Below are positions 32,701 to 45,500 of a stretch of DNA of 64,000 bases, one piece after another. The stretch is from Brachypodium distachyon. Taxonomy: Eukaryota > Streptophyta > Magnoliopsida > Poales > Poaceae. How positions within the stretch are numbered: position 1 is the first letter of the stretch; each line of letters starts with the position of its first letter. A model generated the notes under the pieces. That model had not been told where the DNA came from, made no database searches, and saw nothing but the letters and a program-made list of their open reading frames with translations. The stretch is from the NCBI RefSeq assembly GCF_000005505.3, contig NC_016132.3:27146501-27210500 (forward strand), given 5' to 3'. The position numbers and the translations under genes were made by a program.

Positions 32701-35194
32701 ATTCCTAAACCTACTTCCATGCCTCGACTTTGTAAATGCAACACGATTTCCTCCTTTTTCGCTCTCCACAAAACAAGTTGCCATTTTCAATCTCAACTGA
32801 TAAGGGAGGGAATTGCTGGAAGACGGTAGGCTGCATCAGCGCAAAGTTAAAGAAAAATGTAACCTCTCAACCAGGAACCAAAGCTAGTGTAAGAGCACGG
32901 GTTGTTACTGCTACACACACAGTGCAGTTGAAAACTGAGTGGTAATAGCCTGATCCAAAAGCGTGGGTCCACAGTGGTAATAGCAACTAAGCATCTGTCC
33001 AAATTGTCGCTTGAACTCGTGAACCTCTCATGAACTGCTTGCTGTCCCAGCAGGTCACATGTTCCAACAAACCTTCTCGTATTTGTTGCAGATATTTGTC
33101 GATAAGCACCACAGTAGCAGTGGTGCCTCTTCCATATCCACACGTCCAGGTGGAACACTGTGTGGTTGTACCATCACCAGTGCACAACAATGGTTTCGAC
33201 TTTCAACTGGTTAGCTCATGCTGGTTGCTGCTAATGCTAGGATTTTTGAGGTGTCTAATATGTGTGCAAAGCCCACCATACCTCGATCCAGTAGGGCACT
33301 AAACCTGCACAGACCATAACCTGAATTGAGTTAGCAACTGATCCTTCCAGAATAGATTATTCCAACCTTTAAGTATATAACCATGTAGATCAATCTATGC
33401 TTGGCCACGACTTAGAAACGCCTTTTTGGTCCAAGACATATAGCGGTTTCTAGACCATCATAGGATCCTGAAGGCCCGATCAGACGTAAAGATTATATAG
33501 GACAAACCTAAACAATTTATCAAGGTTCATTCTGTTACCTCACAATACCAGATAGAACTCGAGGTAAATAATGCAAGTCATCAATATAATAGCTCGATCT
33601 TGCAGTGCATTACTCTACATCAATTGGGATTAGGGGATTAGGGATAACTACCATTGTACAACAGAGGTATTGCCCAAGAATTAACTATTCTTCTTAATTA
33701 CAAAAAATTCTAGGGAGAACGGCTCTCACATATTGTAAATACTAATTCGTTAATCTCAACTGCTCAACCTTCACAGTCTGCGTATAATGAATCCTAAAGC
33801 TCGTTTACGATGATCCAGTTTTATAGAGTAGCATTTGGCAACAACTCCTATCTGAATGGTTGTTGCACATGTACAAGATGATGATGATATCAGTTATTGT
33901 AAGGGTATTTAAGCACTGGGAGTCCAACATTCTGACAATGTCACAAGGTGGGCCAATCCAACATCATGTTCTCTAAAACATGTCCAAACTACTGATTTGA
34001 CACCTCATGTCCGTGATTTGTGAAACGTGATAATCGGTCATATAAGACACAAGTGCTAATATCAGGCAGGGATACTATAGAATATAATTTGCAAAAGGAG
34101 TCCAATAGTTTTGTCAATATAACAATTTTTAAAAGTTTGTAACAATAAAAGCCATACACAGTCAACTCCAAAATTTTACTAACTTGTATGACTGCCAGTT
34201 TTTTGAATGCCTCTAGCTTTAAATGAAAACTTTCCTTTTCCCTAAAGTGGAACTATGAAAGAGGTGAGCATAAACAATCTGACTATAGGAATATCATAGA
34301 CAAAACAAAACCACAGGAATGATTGTACAAACTTCACAGTGTCCCCAGTTCAATTTTTCCACACGATGTTCCCATAAGCAAGTCCAACAGCCTCGAACTA
34401 GCCTAGCTAGCATATAGGACACAAAGTACTAAGTTACTAACCAAAAGCTCCTAAAAGGGCAGCGGTACTATCATAAGACTAGATCACTAGAGGCCAGATG
34501 CACCCCGAGGTCATCCAGAAATTCCAAAGATCAGAGCATTCAGGCTACAACAAAATAACACCACAAACGGAACTACACAGGAATTGTGAAATGAAAGGCG
34601 TGAACAAAGATGAGTACATTTACTGTCAGGAGCATATACAAAGAACTAAAGATAGGTGCGAATAGTTGCCTTAGTGGCCTCAATGGCGATACCGCGGTCG
34701 AAGAAGATGGGAGCGGCGTGGGCAAAGACGCGCCGAAACCCTCGCAGCGCCGCCACACGGAACCCCTCCAACTCCGGGAACGTGCTCCTCGCACTCCGCT
34801 CTGCCACGAGGGACTTCGAAACTTAAGCCTATGTTTTGGGTTCGGAGTGATTATTGACGGGACTACAGCCGTGCTCACCGGAGAGGAGGGAGCCGAAGCC
34901 GATGACGGAGATGCGGCCGTCAGCAGAGGCGATGGTGGCGAAGTCGGCAGCGGAGGTCAGTTCGGTGAAGGAGCCGGCCTCGCTGGTGGTGGCGGCCGCG
35001 GTAGGAGGCATGAGGCGGTGACTGCGGCTGATGGGCGGCTGCGAGGGCACCGGCGCCGGCGATAGCCGGAGGTGGAGGCGGGGAGGGACGAGGGATTGTC
35101 GGTGGAAGGTGGACGTGCCTGGCGCGTTCGATTTTGATCGGACCACTGGGGATGCCCTGGGCCGGAGCGTTACGGGGGAGGCGACGCCGCGCAT
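29729..35194 (-). CDS. Conserved plant protein with GGCT/ChaC-like motif, probably plastid-targeted (8 exons, 309 aa)
   Basis: Exons in transcript order: 34879-35194, 34670-34800, 32406-32483, 32262-32306, 32085-32129, 31922-31973, 30434-30530, 29729-29894; 930 bases in one phase. I remember a plant-wide family of this shape but no established function. After a Ser/Pro/Arg-rich, acid-poor N-terminus resembling a transit peptide comes ISVIGFGSLLSERSA, like the VxGYGSL start of gamma-glutamylcyclotransferase folds. VPAFIERENEFRFL resembles the ChaC LxxREKxGY region holding a catalytic Glu. The second half (YNQHYGRYNIDKIWRDDILP, then HCVLAAKNLGEAAYSSFLDH and EEEPPESLKSRYGG) is family-specific. 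An alternative start is the ATG at 35011. Intron 2 has a GC donor. The stop codon is one copy of a MITE target-site duplication. Enzymatic activity is inference. Confidence 0.85.
30155..30272. mobile_element. Stowaway MITE in the last intron of the GGCT-like gene
   Basis: TACTCCCTCCGTCCCATATT and AATATGGGACGGAGGGAGTA are near-perfect inverted ends with TA borders, indicating a fairly young copy. Confidence 0.9.
30669..31176. mobile_element. MULE-type element with long inverted repeats, intron of the GGCT-like gene
   Basis: About 150 bases at each end match in inverted orientation: left AAACTATTTCAAGGGTAACA then CTTAGGTCCTGGTACTTTG, right ACTTAGGACCCAAGTGAATC and AGCCTAAGTGTTACTCTCG. Flanks CAACTTGTA (30660-30668) and CAGCTTGTA (31177-31185) agree at 8 of 9 bases, the 9-base duplication of Mutator-like elements. 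No transposase is present. Confidence 0.7.
34668..34669 (-). other. Non-canonical GC splice donor (GC-AG intron)
   Basis: Exon 2 of the GGCT-like gene ends ...GCCACTAAG and the intron begins GCAACT. The next exon begins GAGTTCTCAAGC after a TAG acceptor. This join keeps phase and gives the expected peptide EATKEFSSLSV. The nearest GT donors break the phase or reach a stop. AAG before GC is the strong exon context usual for GC donors. Confidence 0.75.
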
Positions 35195-35637
35195 TATTGG
35201 GCCGGTGCGTGGCGGCGTGCGGCCACCGGTCGTGTGCTGGCAGTGCTGCTGGTGTGCTCGTGGGCTTAGCGGCTAAGAGTGTTTGGCACTGAGGTGGATT
35301 ATGATAATCCAATTTTTTTTAATTTGGTCTTATCTATTTTTGTGTTTGGCTAGATAACTTTTTTCTTCTTGCGCGTGCATTTTCCCGTTGCAGATTATAA
35401 ACAAGTTCAGCGCCACAGTTCAGCAATGTCAAGATGAGTCTAAGAGCAACTCTAACAGATTCCGAATTCGGCCGATCCGAAATAGCCGAGTTCGAATCAA
35501 CTGCAACAGATACTGAATACCGAAACTGAACAAATGATCAAATCGAAACTTGGCGCGAAATTCGCACTAAATAGAGGGCTGGTTCTTCACATTCCATCGA
35601 TTCATCATGATCGCAGATTGACATTACCTAGTTCTAC

Positions 35638-35734
35638 TACTCCCTCCGTTCCTAAATACTTCCTAAATACTTGTCGCTGTTTTAGTGAGAGTTTGCACTA
35701 AAAAAGCGACAAGTATTTAGGAACGGAGGGAGTA
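35638..35734. mobile_element. Stowaway MITE with near-perfect hairpin
   Basis: TACTCCCTCCGTTCCTAAAT pairs with ATTTAGGAACGGAGGGAGTA, and the arms continue through ACTTGTCGCT/AGCGACAAGT. Only 97 bases long; the transcript would fold as one long hairpin. Confidence 0.9.
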
Positions 35735-35829
35735 CATCACTACTTCGACATTCACTAAGTGCTAAATAGAGGAGCAATCACCTAAAAAAACAAAATGCTC
35801 CTTGCTGGCACTGCCGGCTTTCGGTTCCC

Positions 35830-36310
35830 TCACCGGATTCGGACGATGACGGGGAAGCTGCCCTCACCGGAGACGAGGACAAGGCGGTGGAGCGCTTGAT
35901 GGCCCTTGCCAACTTCAACTGCTCCTTGGCGAGCCAGCGTGCGTCCTTCCGCGATGGAGAGCTTTGACGCCTCCTTCGTGCGCTCGATCTCCTCGGGTTC
36001 GAACCCCGCTTTGTCGCCGTCGTGCTCAGCCTCCTCCGCCCCCGCTGCCTCGCCACCGCCGACCTCCACTTCCATCTCTGACGAGGAAGAAGACAACGGC
36101 GGAGCCAACTGCGGCCCCTCCTCCCTCACCGGCATGCGTTGGGCTTCGCTCGAGCTCCCTTCCCCGGAGGTGAGGAAGTAGGGGTGGAGCTCAACCGCGC
36201 GGTCGTTGTCGGAGGCCCACTTCTGCCACTTGTGGGCTCCCCACTTGCAGGCCCCCTCTGCCCGACGCTGCCACGCTTCTTCCTCGTCAATAGTGGCACG
36301 CAGGCTAGGG
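35830..36310 (-). pseudogene. Grass-specific repetitive coding remnant
   Basis: The minus strand gives an acidic, Ser-rich reading frame (WASDNDRAVELHPYFLTSGE; EPEEIERTKEASKLSIAEGR) that I associate with a repeated grass hypothetical-protein family, probably transposon-linked. There is no clear start or domain. I do not assign a function. Confidence 0.35.
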
Positions 36311-36497
36311 TTTCCGTGGCCGTGGGGAGGGGCAGCCAAGTGGGCTCGGCGGGCGGAGGAGCTAGTGGGCAACGGCGGTGGCGGTGGGGATTGTGGCGAC
36401 AGTAGTGGCAGAGGGGAGTTCGGAGTTGGATCCGAACTGCCCCCCTCGAACACTACATATAGGGCAGAAACTGGCCTTTTCAGTAACCAAACGGCGG

Positions 36498-36732
36498 ATG
36501 AATCAAGCACGCCTCCTCCTTTTCTCAGTCGCGGCTTCTCCCTCGGTGGCCACGCACCTCCTCCTGTCCCTACTCGTCGCCACCGCATGCCTCCTCCTCT
36601 CCCTCCTCGTGCTACTGTCTCGGCCGGATCCCTCGGCCGGATCCGGGCACGCCGCCCCCGAGCTCCCGTGGTCGGATCCCCCCGCGCCGCTCGGGAGAGC
36701 CATCACGGCTGCCAAGGGAGAACTGCCGTCAG
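36498..36732 (+). CDS. Orphan first exon with signal anchor (candidate)
   Basis: From ATG 36498 the frame reads MNQARLLLFSVAASPS, then a hydrophobic run of about 25 residues (THLLLSLLVATACLLLSLLV), then a Pro-rich stretch up to ITAAKGELPSG. At 36732/36733 stands CAG|GTGAGT, a perfect donor. CATATA occurs 50 bases upstream. No following exon was found on the plus strand before 38.7 kb, so this is a gene fragment or the first exon of something lost. I do not recognise it. Confidence 0.3.
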
Positions 36733-37948
36733 GTGAGTTTTTATTTTTCTGCAAATAAAAATAAAAAGTCAAAAATGAAAAGACCGAAATCGACAAGTTA
36801 AAGTGAAACCAAAAATTTAAAATATATAATTTTAAAAGCAAAATTTCAAGCAACTTAAAGTTGAAAAAGTGACAAAAAATGGCCAAAAATGGGCTATTGA
36901 AATTCGTCCGCTAGCTTTTCTTTGGGCGGTTGTCCGCCAAGCATCATCCCAGAAAATCGAGTGCTAAAATTTACTCTCTAGATTCTGTAAAATAGCTCAT
37001 ATAGATTTATACACTTGAATCAAGACATCTCTCAGTTACACTGACCACTCATATTGGTTGAATAATAAATACGTAAGTTATTGGCCGGATGCGGGAGCCA
37101 AGAGAACAATGAGCTATTTTATGGACGGAAGGAGTAAGGTCTTGTTTATTAGGTTCGGAGGAGAAAGCAAAAACATAGGATTGATGTAGGGTAGAAATAG
37201 TCCAAACTAATTCCTATGGAAAAAAAGAGGTTGGCCCTAATATTCATTTTCCTCCAAAACAAAGTAATCCAATGAAATTACCAAGGAATCATTTTACTTG
37301 TTTCATATGGAATAAATGCATCTACAGTGAATTTTCCTATGGATTTCTCACTTCGTTGGATTTCCCGTGAAAACCCTACGAAACGAGTGAGGCCTAAGAC
37401 CTGAGAAAATAGCATATATTTTCATAAAGATTGGCGTATTTGGTTTCCTTAAGACAAGATGTTGACCAATAATACATTTATTAATATGCAATTTAAATGA
37501 TAAAAATTCATAATTATTGACAAGAATTTTTTAAGGCGGATATGTAGATATTAATTGTCAAGTATTAAATGACGCATACAAAAAATAATTCTTGGTCAAA
37601 GTTTTGTCTATCTTGGGTGAAAAGAGAGAGTATATCATTTAGGATGGGTGTGGGGTTTTCATAAGCTAAAAAGATGTTTCACATAACATAACTAGAATCT
37701 CCTTCCTAACGTGATGTGACAACGTATGCTTTTGTTTTGACTTCAGGTTTTCTCATTCCGCAGAGCCAAAGTAACCTTAATAACCTGATTTTTTTTAACA
37801 GAGGAAACAAGATATATATACTATCTTACTAAGCCAAACATAGGGCAAAAGGAAAACTAAATCTAACACATAACCTTTTTGAGCGCTCGCAAAAGCTTCA
37901 CTTCATTTCATTATTAAGGAATGAAAATATATACAAACACAATAAGAC

Positions 37949-38375
37949 GAAGCAACACTGCAAGAATATGCGGTACGATAAAGCTCAAACGTTTCTACCT
38001 TTTCTCCTATGCCGAAAAGTTATCTTCTTGCTTGATCTTGGCAGCAGCCAAGTTTGGCATTATGGACTTACACACAGAACATATCCAATGTGGAAGAAAA
38101 ATGTCTCTAATCAAACACAAACTCTTGTGATACTCTTTGAACCCTACACATGGCAAACACAATGAGGACGAAATAACACAAGAATAATTACTCCCACGCG
38201 GTACAATACAGCTCAAATGCTTCTGACTTTTCCCCTATACCATTTTTTTTTGTTCTTGCTTGCTCTTGGCAGCAACCAAGTTTGGCATTATGGACAAACA
38301 CACACGGAACATATCCAATGTGGAAGAAAATGTCTCTAATCAAACACACAAACTCTTTGAACCCTACTAATGGCG
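37949..38375. repeat. Diverged tandem duplication next to the TOR 3' end
   Basis: Two copies with a period of about 217 bases share CAAGTTTGGCATTATGGAC, AACATATCCAATGTGGAAG, ATGTCTCTAATCAAACACA and CTTTGAACCCTAC. Copy 1 spans about 37949-38160 and copy 2 about 38166-38375. They contain scattered differences and small gaps. Confidence 0.85.
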
Positions 38376-38727
38376 ATTAATTTTTCCTTAGGGAATATTG
38401 TGCTAAGATCAGAGTAATTATGCTCAAGCATGCCTGGAAGATAGAAACACTGATTTGTCTAGCCTTTGTGTTCTTTTCAGCATCTGAGAGACCGTGTAAA
38501 GTTACTAACCTAATATTTGCAAACCGGGGTAATTCCACCAATGCGAAAAGGGGCCAGTGACAGCTTTCATTAACAAATGTGACTAAACTGTCAAAAAACA
38601 AAAACAAAAACAAAAACAAATGTGATTACTTACAATACTGCACACGTCAGGATACCTTACGTCACAGCACACCCCAACCTATATACACGGTATTTACACT
38701 ATCTACATGAGATTCCTTTGCAGGAGT

Positions 38728-39572
38728 TCACCAGAACGGGCACCACCTGTCAAGAAGAATAAAGACAACCGACAGTTAGACATGGCCGAAACTCAATGGG
38801 AACAAAAGTTGCTAAAACTGGATGGAATAGAAATATCATTCTAAGTTCATATGCAACTAGTGCTACCTTTATTTATTTTTTGAACAAAAGGTCATCAACG
38901 TTTTTCATGTTAACATGTTACACTACTAATGTAATACGATCTTTTGAGGACCTTTTCTTAAATCACGCAAATGAACTATCTCAATATTATCCTAAGAGCA
39001 TAAAGTCCATGTTTAAGATTATAAATGGTAAATCTTAATGCATACCCAACGTAGTTCTGGCACAAATTTTCATGTGAACTCGCTTGAAGTATAAGCTTCT
39101 GAACCTGAACCTTCACAGATAAACCAGGTTCTACGTCCCGAGCATCTACCGAAGCTAAATGTTCATTGCCATGTTGGTTGGAGCTGCCAGCTCCTGACAA
39201 TGCTGACCCAGATGAGAAGTCACGCCCTGTTAGCTTGTGACTCATCCGTGCCATGACAGCTACAGCGCGCTCGTTTAAAACCTCATTAGCGTCACCAAGT
39301 TGATTGACCGCCTGCACGAATAACATAAATGGTCACCACTATGGGGATGTGGTTAAAACAGAACAATTAAACAATCAAGCACGAAAAGAGAAGGCAACCT
39401 GCAGCAGTTCCTTCTCACGGGCTCCCCGAAGAGGTGGCATAAGCTCTTCATTAGGAGCAGTTTCTTCACTACTGACAACTGGTTGAGTATGAGCATTTCC
39501 ATAGTTTGAAACTTGAGGGACTTCATTGAAATTGAACAAACGCCAATTGATTAGCGGGTCATGTACAAATGC
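38728..39572 (-). CDS. TOR: TOR C-lobe end and FATC exons
   Basis: Exons 39399-39572, 39046-39311 and 38728-38746. The first gives [20 protein letters not shown] and an acidic linker. The second gives [35 protein letters not shown], a Ser/Gly-rich spacer and [20 protein letters not shown]. The last contributes only 16 coding bases plus stop, completing NYVGWCPFW, the invariant FATC tail. The 3' UTR runs toward 38,600; I could not fix the poly(A) site. Confidence 0.95.
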
Positions 39573-42500
39573 CTGAAAAAAGTGTGAATTAAAGATTGAA
39601 CAGGAACGAAATGCAGCAAAAGATATTGGTTAGGTACAAGAGATGAAACACAAAGGAGCAGAATAATTGAGGAAAAAAATGTATGCGTGGCTGGGAGCTG
39701 GTTCCAAACCCGTTTTTCCCGTAGCGGGCTAGTTCCAGCACTTAACCAGAACCCGTGATCAACACCAAAATCACCATACTACAAGACCACAGAGCCCTAA
39801 GCCTTTAATCCAGAGCAGAGGCTTAGATCAGACTGCAGTCCAGCCAGGAAAATAGAACCAGAGCTTGGCGTGGGCCTGGTCAGTTTCTTCTTTGGATCCA
39901 ATACCAACAAAACCTATGTATCGCTGGGATTCAAACTGGAGGCTTTAGCTTCCCAATGTGAAGACATGAGAAAGGCGACCTGAATAGATATCTTTGTTTA
40001 TCTCACCCTAACTCCCTATGCAGCATGTTATGCTCATATTAGCAGTGCCTAGCCAAGTGGAGTAGGCCTTCTATTGGTTGGTACAATAACCATAAGATGC
40101 ATTACTAGGTCACTTATCAAATGAATTGGACATGTGCCCATTTCCCAATATACCTTATTGAAAATGTTAAAATATTAACATTATTGAACTACTATCAACA
40201 GGGCTGCATGGAAATCTGCAATCCATGTGCCTGAACCTTGATTGTTGTTGTTGTTAACATTATTGAACTACTATCAACATCTGTGGCCATATCTGCATCT
40301 GCGCATCCAACAATGCAGGCTTTCCATACCAAGCAAAGCTTCAACCACGGACCCTCTCAAGATCCACTTCACTGCTTCTGAGACATCCCTTTTGCTCTCG
40401 TAGACAGTCAGGATCTGTACTACTCTACAGGGTTTCCAGTAAAAAATGTTGTTATGCCCCAGTAAAGGATCTGGTCGAGTCAGCTTTCCTCCTTCATTAA
40501 CAAAAATACTTCTTGAATGGAGCTCCAATCACCCATGGTCAAGGTAGGAAAACGCGAACAGTAAGGCTAGTAGGCCCATCTAGGAGGTTTATCCAGCACT
40601 GTCCGGTCAGGTTGGGTATTCTTATCGACCAGTTTGATCAAGATTGTGTGGATGTTTGGGTTCCTTTTAGGTTCTGGTAGCTGAGCTGGTTAGAGCAAAC
40701 AAGCAATCGGCTGACCTTTGGTTCTGTTTAACCAATTGGTCGAACGAACTGGTCACCTAATTAGTTTTGGAACTATATTCATGTGGTCATATAGTCAACG
40801 AACAAAAAGGGAACTCCAAATACATGTCCAATCATTAATTTGTATCAATCAATTATCAAGTTTAGATAAGAGGCAAAAGTTCAATATTTCTAAGTTCCCA
40901 AAAATGTAAAAACAAAAATCATGGATGCAGGTTAGGCTACATATTATGACTATTTGTGGCCTGCACAAAAGAAACAAGCATCATATGTGGTAATTTTTTT
41001 TTATGAAATTATGTGGGTGTCCAGGATACAACATAAGCTATGTCCCTGTTTTTTCTTCAAAAAATATGAAAACTCAGGTGCGGGTGCGACTAGTTGTGAA
41101 AAATCCGAGTTTGGCATACTGCTTACTATTATAAGAATCTGACAAGATTCTAATCGAATAAAAACTGCTGTAAACAGAAAACTGCACATAGGTTGAGCTG
41201 CTGGAGATCTTAAAAAACAGAACAAGTCTCATAAAATATTGTTATCAAATAAAAATGTTTGTCTAGGCAAGGTGCTAGGTCTATATAAGAATGGGAATTC
41301 CTTACCTCCATCATAGCCATGACACTGTCCTTGTTTGTTCGAAGGACTTGCATCACATTTTCACAAGTTGTTCTGAAAGTACCCTCAATGCCACTAACTT
41401 CCATGGCTTTCACGAGCATTCTAGTCAAGCGGAACGGTACCTACAGCATATTTGCAAGCGAAAGTAGCAAACAAAAATGTTAAAAAGTCGTCCATTCAGC
41501 AGCAATCTTACACTGTTAAGGCAATGAACAAAAATATGGCATCAATTGTAAGGTAATGAGCAAAGAATAAAGCATAGGAAAAGGCCAACTTACTTTTTCA
41601 GGAAACTTTTCCCGATTCATTGACGCCTCAAAGCAATCTCCAAAGTCAATATGTAAAATTTTCCCACTGAAGAAAAAATGTATTTAATGACAACAAAAAC
41701 AATTGCACAAGATTACATATGGTTGCTTAAAGAATAGCTCCAAAAACGTACCTATACCGATCTAACATAAGATTGCTTGGATGACGATCTCCTAAACCAA
41801 GCAAATAGCCGGCCTGGAAAATTACCTTTTCAGCATCTTAAGGCAAAAGGAACATCTATATGAAAAAACAGAATACAGCAATAACTGTACCATGCTCATA
41901 ACGGCCAGGCTTCTTGTATAATTTGTACGCCGTTCAAGCCATATTTCAGAGGTTCGACTTTTCAGCCAGAGAACCTGTCACAATTTTGTTGAAATAGATT
42001 TAAAAATTGTCAACAAAAAGCACTTAGATTGGCATGTTCCATTTATTGCCCATAGAGAAAAGAACGGCATAGTACCTTGGCAAGGTCATTTCCTTCGGTA
42101 TTTTGCAGAGCATGCTCGAATACTTCCACCTTTGCAATGAGGGGTAAGTGGTCATAATCAGGGGCAAACGCCAGCATAAGTCTGTGCTCTTGATTTAAGA
42201 AAATCTGGACAAAGAAAAACCGAATATTAATTGCAGATATCCTCGAAGCAGAGTACGTTTATCCTCTTTCAGAAGGAAATGAATTATTGAGGCAGACAGA
42301 CCTTCCTTGCATCTCTGTATTCACGGATCAGAGCATGAAGTGTGTCACAATTTGGAACCCATCCAATTAAACCACTGTTAGGAGACAAAGGAATAACAGC
42401 ATATCTTTGGATTGACAAATCTTTCTCTGATGTCTTCCTTGAGTTCTCCAGGAGAGTATTCACCAGACCAAAAAGCTAAATGAAGAGGAAAGAGATTTAG

Positions 42501-45500
42501 ATACAAGATGGAACATTGAATTGCACAACAAGTTTGTAGCCGGTAATATCTAAGGCTTTTCACGTAGCTAGCGAAGACCAGGGGCGGAGCTGGAGCTCAA
42601 GCCACCCCGATGCACCACTTTTACGTAGCAAAATAAAATAAAATCAAGCAATACTTTATTAAATATAAGTGCCATATATTGGACATATATATACTTAGTA
42701 GATGGCAATTTATAAAATACAAAAACTTAATGATCGATACATAAACCCTAGCCAATGTCCCGCATTTTGCCAAACTCTATATTCTTGACTGGATTTCATC
42801 TATAACCATGTTGCAAAAGTATACTGCAAAGATTAGAAAATTAACCAACAAAAAAGTTTAGTTGAGGTTGATTTTTTTTTGGTCTTCGTTGGCGAGGGCC
42901 GATGCAAGGCTACACCCAGGCAGAACAGGGGGATATGCCTGTGTCGGCCATATACATCATCGTCACGTCGTTGCCATCTGCCGCTTCGCTGTGCCCATGT
43001 GCCGTCTTGGGAAAAAGGCGAAAAGGTGCAAGACGTTCTGCACATACCAGCGAATACGGATTCAGTTTTTAACAGAGTAGTTCCGCCAAGTGGGGATTCC
43101 GTTCCTTCCGGGCTGGATCGATCCCAGGACCGATCGATCAGTCGAGCCACGCGCTCGTGCAGTTGCAGGCCGGCAGGAAATTGGGCCACCCCTGATGCAC
43201 CACACCTGGGCCAACCTCACGCTCAGGCCCTTTTAGATGATAATTGCTGTTAGAAAAAAATTCGGATTCGTATTCCTGTGCATCGGGGTCGGCCCATTGG
43301 GCTCCGCCCCTGGCGAAGACGCCAGATTAACAGACTAAGACGACCCTAGCTCATCACAGACCAAGACGTCCCTAGCTCATCTACCATAACACATCAGTAC
43401 TACCAGGACTTCAAAACCATAATGCATTGGCAGGGAAATGTTGTTTATATTAAATTGGTACATTTTGTGCAATTTCAGGCTTTCAGCCAAGCCCAGGATG
43501 CATATTGGTGTACTGCTGTCTAGATTCAACCTTACATATCTTGTAAGATCAGGTTAGTTAACTAAACATGGGCATGAGAACAGTCTTCGTTCTGGATTTG
43601 TGGTGCTTCCCAAGCTGACTATTTCAGACTCAAAATACGAAACAAGAGCAATAGTGATGACTGATGAGGAATTGTTTACTGTTCAAATGGGGAAAAAAGA
43701 GCAGGCCTCAGTAAGGGGATTGTGGAGGACAAAACTATTTATGGGCATAACATATAAAGATATGTTTGATTACTCCATCTTGCGAAACATATAAAGATAA
43801 AACCACCGAAACAACCATCTAAACAGTGCAACAAAGGACTTGTAATGTAAACACAAACCTGCATAACACGTTCATCTTGCCTTAAATCTTCATGACCTTT
43901 AAGCAAGAATGCATAATCATTCCCATCACTTCCATGAATTGTCAGTTTCCTTGGTCTTTGTTTGGATGTGATAACAATCAATTGTGGAACAAAATACTCG
44001 ATAGTCACGAGTGGAGAATCTGGAGAGCAGTTTCATTCTTAATGTTAGAATACTAATATGCAGACCCAAAGATATAATTTTGAGATATCCAAACAAATTG
44101 TCTTGTCGTGCCAACTAAATAGTACTTAACATTTGTCATTGTTCCAGCAGGGGCAAATCATATACAAACAGGAGATATTGCTCATACAATATAACACAAT
44201 GTAGTAGATAATCAAAATTTCAGTGCGGACAGCATGTTAATGGCACAATCCAAAACCACAATTGTGTACATCTTATTAGGGTTTTGTAGACTCAGTGAGG
44301 CAAGGAGCAGAGTGCGAGTTTCCCTAAGAACCAGAGAGAACTAAAATAAACTGTCCTAGTTGAATAACCTGCAGAATAAGTTCCTGGTACAGCAAGCTCC
44401 AGCTTTCGACATTTCAGCAGCTCAGGTGAAACAGACTGAAAGAAACATTAGGTGTTCAATCAGTGAGGAAAAGTAAAACCGCGGGCCAAAAATAATGTAA
44501 CATGCTTACGTGCAAATCAAGAGTTGTAAGACTGGGAAGCTGTTTATCGATTCTTCTGAAAACATGGTAATACAAGTCCCATGCCTACAGAAGACATAAG
44601 TTATGCTCAGTATTACTCAAGGAGAAACAATGCCTAAGCTATCGTATTGACAGTCTTATGAACCTTAGTTAGCTCAGCATCCTCTCCAGTAGCGCGATAT
44701 TTTAGGCAGCATTCATGGGCTTCCAGTAATTCATGTCCATAAGCCTGGATAAGTTTTCATAACATAAGCTATTAAACAGTTTACGCAAATTCAATATTAA
44801 GCATTGCTAATTCAATGGAATCAAAGCACCAAGTGGTCTACTGTTCAAAACTAACCAAAATGTATTGATACAGTGCATTGTCTCATGAAAGTAACCCAGC
44901 CAAAATATTACGGAAGAGAAGTAGATTTATGTCAAGATATAATCTGATGAGAACTGGACGATAAAGTTTAGTAAGGACACCACCTGAATGAAAGTATTCT
45001 CTTTTATTGTCTCAGCTCCCCTCTCAAGCATTGCGTGCAATGGCTCAAGTACTGCAAGCATTCCTTCGATGTTGTGCTCACCAAAATACATCCTGCTAGC
45101 TTCCTCAAGAGCCTCATGCCACATCTCATGCCACAAAATGGCAACTCGTATCAGTTCTTTTGAAACAAGCTGTGCCTGAAACAACCAACATCAACAGAAT
45201 AAGGAAAGCTATGTGACTTCATTCAAATCTTAACAGGTGGATGACTAACCTGATCAACAAGACCTCCACTGTGCTGACGGATCTTATCAACAACCTCCTG
45301 CGCTGCGCGTTGTCTTAATATACTTATTGATTTGCAAGCAACCAAAAGAGGATACATCAATGCCTGTTTAAGATGTCAAAGGAGTTACCACAATGGAATT
45401 TACAATTAGAAGCACTAAGCTAAGGAAATTTGAAAACCTGAAAAAACACAGGACAATATAAAGAATAGATTTATTATCACAAGAAAAACACCAGAAAGCA

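Larger units (their letters stand above)
35195..38727. other. Region between the GGCT-like gene and TOR
   Basis: Both genes run leftward, so this holds the promoter of the GGCT-like gene and the TOR 3' UTR. It also holds a Stowaway MITE, a GC-rich block (35.8-36.7 kb) with fragment-like frames, another MITE-like hairpin near 36,972-37,136 (TAAAATAGCTCATATAG / GAGCTATTTTATGG), and a diverged tandem duplication at 37,949-38,375. Confidence 0.4.

Noticed and set aside
40660..40720. tRNA-like phrase GTAGCTGAGCTGGTTAGAGC
   Set aside because: It resembles a tRNA 5' half with an A box, but no B box or folding 3' half follows. Chance or a very decayed SINE.
42833..43253. Open frames on both strands within the hAT element
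   Set aside because: No transposase or dimerisation-domain wording; these are the GC-rich filler of a non-autonomous element.
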